Notes under the pieces: generated by a model
Seen by the model: the letters and a program-made list of their open reading frames with translations, nothing else
What the model was told of the DNA's origin: nothing
Database searches by the model: none
Assembly (NCBI RefSeq): GCF_900188325.1
Contig: NZ_FZPD01000002.1
Coordinates: forward strand, 124,001-188,000
From: Ekhidna lutea
Lineage (GTDB): Bacteria > Bacteroidota > Bacteroidia > Cytophagales > Cyclobacteriaceae
Direction: 5' to 3'
Length of the DNA: 64,000 bases
Shown here: positions 62,289 through 64,000 of the stretch, piece after piece
How the letters are laid out: every line of letters starts with the position of its first letter
Numbering within the stretch: position 1 is the first letter of the stretch
Program-made: the position numbers and the translations under genes

Positions 62289-64000
62289 ATGGCAAAACAG
62301 AAAATACATGCGGAGGTAGGGAAACGGGTGATAGAGCTCTCAAATCTGGATAAGGTGCTCTATCCGGAGGATGAGATCGTAAAGGCCGAAATCATTGAGT
62401 ATTACCTGAAGCTGGCACCCACCATCCTGAATCATATTCGAGGAAGGGCACTGTCCCTGGTGAGATATCCGGATGGGATTTATGGCGAGCAGTTTTTTCA
62501 GAAGCACCGCCCGGACTGGACTCCCGATTGGATTGATTATAAAAGGCTGGGGCAGGAGCGAAAGAAAGAATATGTGGTAGCTAAAGAAGAAGCTACATTG
62601 GTGTGGTTGGCGAATCTGGCTTGTCTGGAAATTCACCAGATTCATAGTTTCTCAGAACACAGTGACAAACCTGACTATATCGTGTATGATCTGGACCCAC
62701 CTGAGGATGGCTCATTTCCACTGGAGGATCTGAAGCAAATCGCTTTCGCTCTCAAAGAACATCTGGAACGGTACAACTATCATGTGTTTGTGAAAACAAC
62801 CGGTGGGAAAGGCCTGCATCTGGTCACACCCATAGAAGCTAAATACTCGTTTGAGGAATGCTTTCAAGCGGCTAAGAAGGTAGCCTCTGACTTCATCCAA
62901 AAACACGATCAAACCACGCTTCACATCAAAAAAGAGGCACGAAAAGGACGGGTATTGGTGGATATCTATCGGAATCGACCCTCACAGACCATCGTTTGCC
63001 CCTATAGCCTGAGAGGAAAGGCTGGAGCCACCGCTTCAACACCCATTGAATGGGAAGAACTGGAGCAATTGAAAGACCTTAATCAGTGGAATATCAAAAC
63101 CACGCTGACGAGGGTAATGGAGGATGGAGATGCCTGGGAGCAGATCAGAGGTTGGGCAGTTCCTTTGCATACAGACAAGCGTGCAGTTGTAGCTAAGGAA
63201 TTGCCACCGAACAAGCGACACAAAACACCTGAGCAGCTTTCTGACTATGAAAAGAAAAGAGACTTCAACAAAACCCCTGAGCCTTTGCTCTCGGAAAATG
63301 AAGCACCTGGTAGCCGTTTCTGTATCCAAAGACATCATGCTTCACACTTGCATTATGATTTGAGACTGGAGCAAGATGGCATCCTGAAATCCTGGGCGAT
63401 TCCCAGGGGCATGCCTCCGGTTCCGGGAGTGAAAAGACTGGCAGTTCAAACCGAAGATCACCCGTTGAAGTATTTGACCTTTGAAGGAGAAATACCGAAA
63501 GGTGAATATGGTGGCGGAATGATGTGGGTGTATGCAACAGGTCGCTATGAAATCACCAAAGAGAAGAAACAGGGGTTTTATTTCCGCTTATCTGGCAAAC
63601 AACTAAGTGCTGAATACCGCATGCATTTGATGAAGGACAAGGAGTGGTTACTGGAGCGAGTGGATGTTCCTCAGCAAAATTTGTTGGATCAGGTCATGAA
63701 GCCTATGCTGGCGGACGCCTCTAAGCGTGTGCCTATTGGGGACTATTATTATGAGGTGAAGTGGGACGGCATCAGGGCGTTGATTTATTTAAATGAAGGT
63801 CAGCTCAAGATTTACAGTAGGAATGGAAATGACATTACGGAGCAGTTTCCGGAGTTGAATGTCCCTGAGCAGGCATTCCGAATCAATAATGCCATTTTTG
63901 ACAGTGAAATCGTTTGTCTGGATCAGGAAGGCAAAGCCAACTTCAAAAAGGTCATCAAACGTTTGATGAGCAAGAAGAACTTTGACTATGAGTCGAAGCG
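62289..64000 (+). CDS. ligD: DNA ligase D (POL-PE-LIG order), partial
   Basis: 571 codons to the window edge without a stop; the 3' part is missing. It begins MAKQKIHAEVGKRVIEL. The polymerase/primase domain comes first: VRYPDGIYG, VYDLDPPEDG with the catalytic Asp pair, KTTGGKGLHLVTPI, and YRNRPSQTIVCPYSLRG. The 3'-phosphoesterase follows: SRFCIQRHHASHLHYDLRLE and GEIPKGEYGGG. The ligase starts with MKPMLADAS and has the adenylation Lys in YEVKWDGIRALIY. LigD repairs double-strand breaks by non-homologous end joining with Ku; no ku gene is in the window. Three spurious copies of its start lie upstream. Confidence 0.93.
   Translation, partial: MAKQKIHAEVGKRVIELSNLDKVLYPEDEIVKAEIIEYYLKLAPTILNHIRGRALSLVRYPDGIYGEQFFQKHRPDWTPDWIDYKRLGQERKKEYVVAKEEATLVWLANLACLEIHQIHSFSEHSDKPDYIVYDLDPPEDGSFPLEDLKQIAFALKEHLERYNYHVFVKTTGGKGLHLVTPIEAKYSFEECFQAAKKVASDFIQKHDQTTLHIKKEARKGRVLVDIYRNRPSQTIVCPYSLRGKAGATASTPIEWEELEQLKDLNQWNIKTTLTRVMEDGDAWEQIRGWAVPLHTDKRAVVAKELPPNKRHKTPEQLSDYEKKRDFNKTPEPLLSENEAPGSRFCIQRHHASHLHYDLRLEQDGILKSWAIPRGMPPVPGVKRLAVQTEDHPLKYLTFEGEIPKGEYGGGMMWVYATGRYEITKEKKQGFYFRLSGKQLSAEYRMHLMKDKEWLLERVDVPQQNLLDQVMKPMLADASKRVPIGDYYYEVKWDGIRALIYLNEGQLKIYSRNGNDITEQFPELNVPEQAFRINNAIFDSEIVCLDQEGKANFKKVIKRLMSKKNFDYESK

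Noticed and set aside
62108-62320. CRISPR-like array with units of about 60 bp
   Set aside because: The units are near-identical throughout with no unique spacers, and they are the ligD 5' coding region, so it is a tandem duplication.

Overview
The window looks like a chromosomal segment of a Bacteroidota bacterium, most likely a free-living Cytophagales-type member. The evidence is: promoters with the TAnnTTTG -7 box and almost no Shine-Dalgarno sequences; an ECF sigma factor with a FecR/DUF4974 anti-sigma and an STN plus carboxypeptidase-like surface protein; DUF4199, DUF4382, DUF5117/5118-type metalloprotease and TPR-histidine kinase families typical of the phylum; and a menaquinone pathway. 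No rRNA, tRNA or CRISPR array was recognised.

Layout. 1-9 kb: a partial TSUP permease, a DUF4199 membrane protein, a DUF4382 lipoprotein, a TPR protein with a kinase-like dimerisation segment but no ATPase, a charged protein with an IF2-N-like start, a GAF histidine kinase and a large secreted metalloprotease. 9-19.4 kb: a five-gene overlapping signalling operon on the minus strand (a giant soluble kinase with five repeated sensor modules, a 7TM kinase, a TPR kinase, a lone receiver, a receiver-kinase), with a separate convergent receiver gene at its end. 19.4-29.4 kb: a repeat-rich stretch around a secreted metallopeptidase, an M28 peptidase, mnmE and a PadR/ABC-permease pair. 29.4-31 kb: an ArsR/SRPBCC unit duplicated in tandem, with the second arsR decayed. 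32.9-40.2 kb: topoisomerase IV genes parE and parC separated by a SatD protein and a small membrane protein, followed by a ParE-type toxin-antitoxin pair, trmH and a SanA-like gene. 40.2-44 kb: Hpt, TerB-like, rhomboid, lipoprotein, radical SAM and DoxX genes. 44-53.5 kb: menaquinone genes (menE; menI-menF-[MazF toxin-antitoxin]-menD-menB) with a sigma/STN/FecR locus between them. 53.5-59 kb: an accessory island with nested RAYT transposases, a PD-(D/E)XK nuclease candidate, a frameshifted Shedu defence nuclease, an orphan DUF433 antitoxin with a toxin remnant, and a scar copy of a helicase 3' end. 59-64 kb: a large palindromic repeat, a Pif1/RecD-like helicase, and the start of ligD, preceded by three extra copies of its own first codons.

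Three themes connect the regions. The first is multi-input phosphorelay signalling. The second is toxin-antitoxin modules embedded in core operons (topoisomerase IV and menaquinone). The third is an unusually varied population of small palindromic repeats: some carry compensatory stem changes, some are nested inside one another, and some lie in frame inside kinase genes. The RAYT copies at 53.7-54.9 kb are a candidate mobiliser for at least part of this population, though their own end hairpins have a different sequence from the dispersed families.
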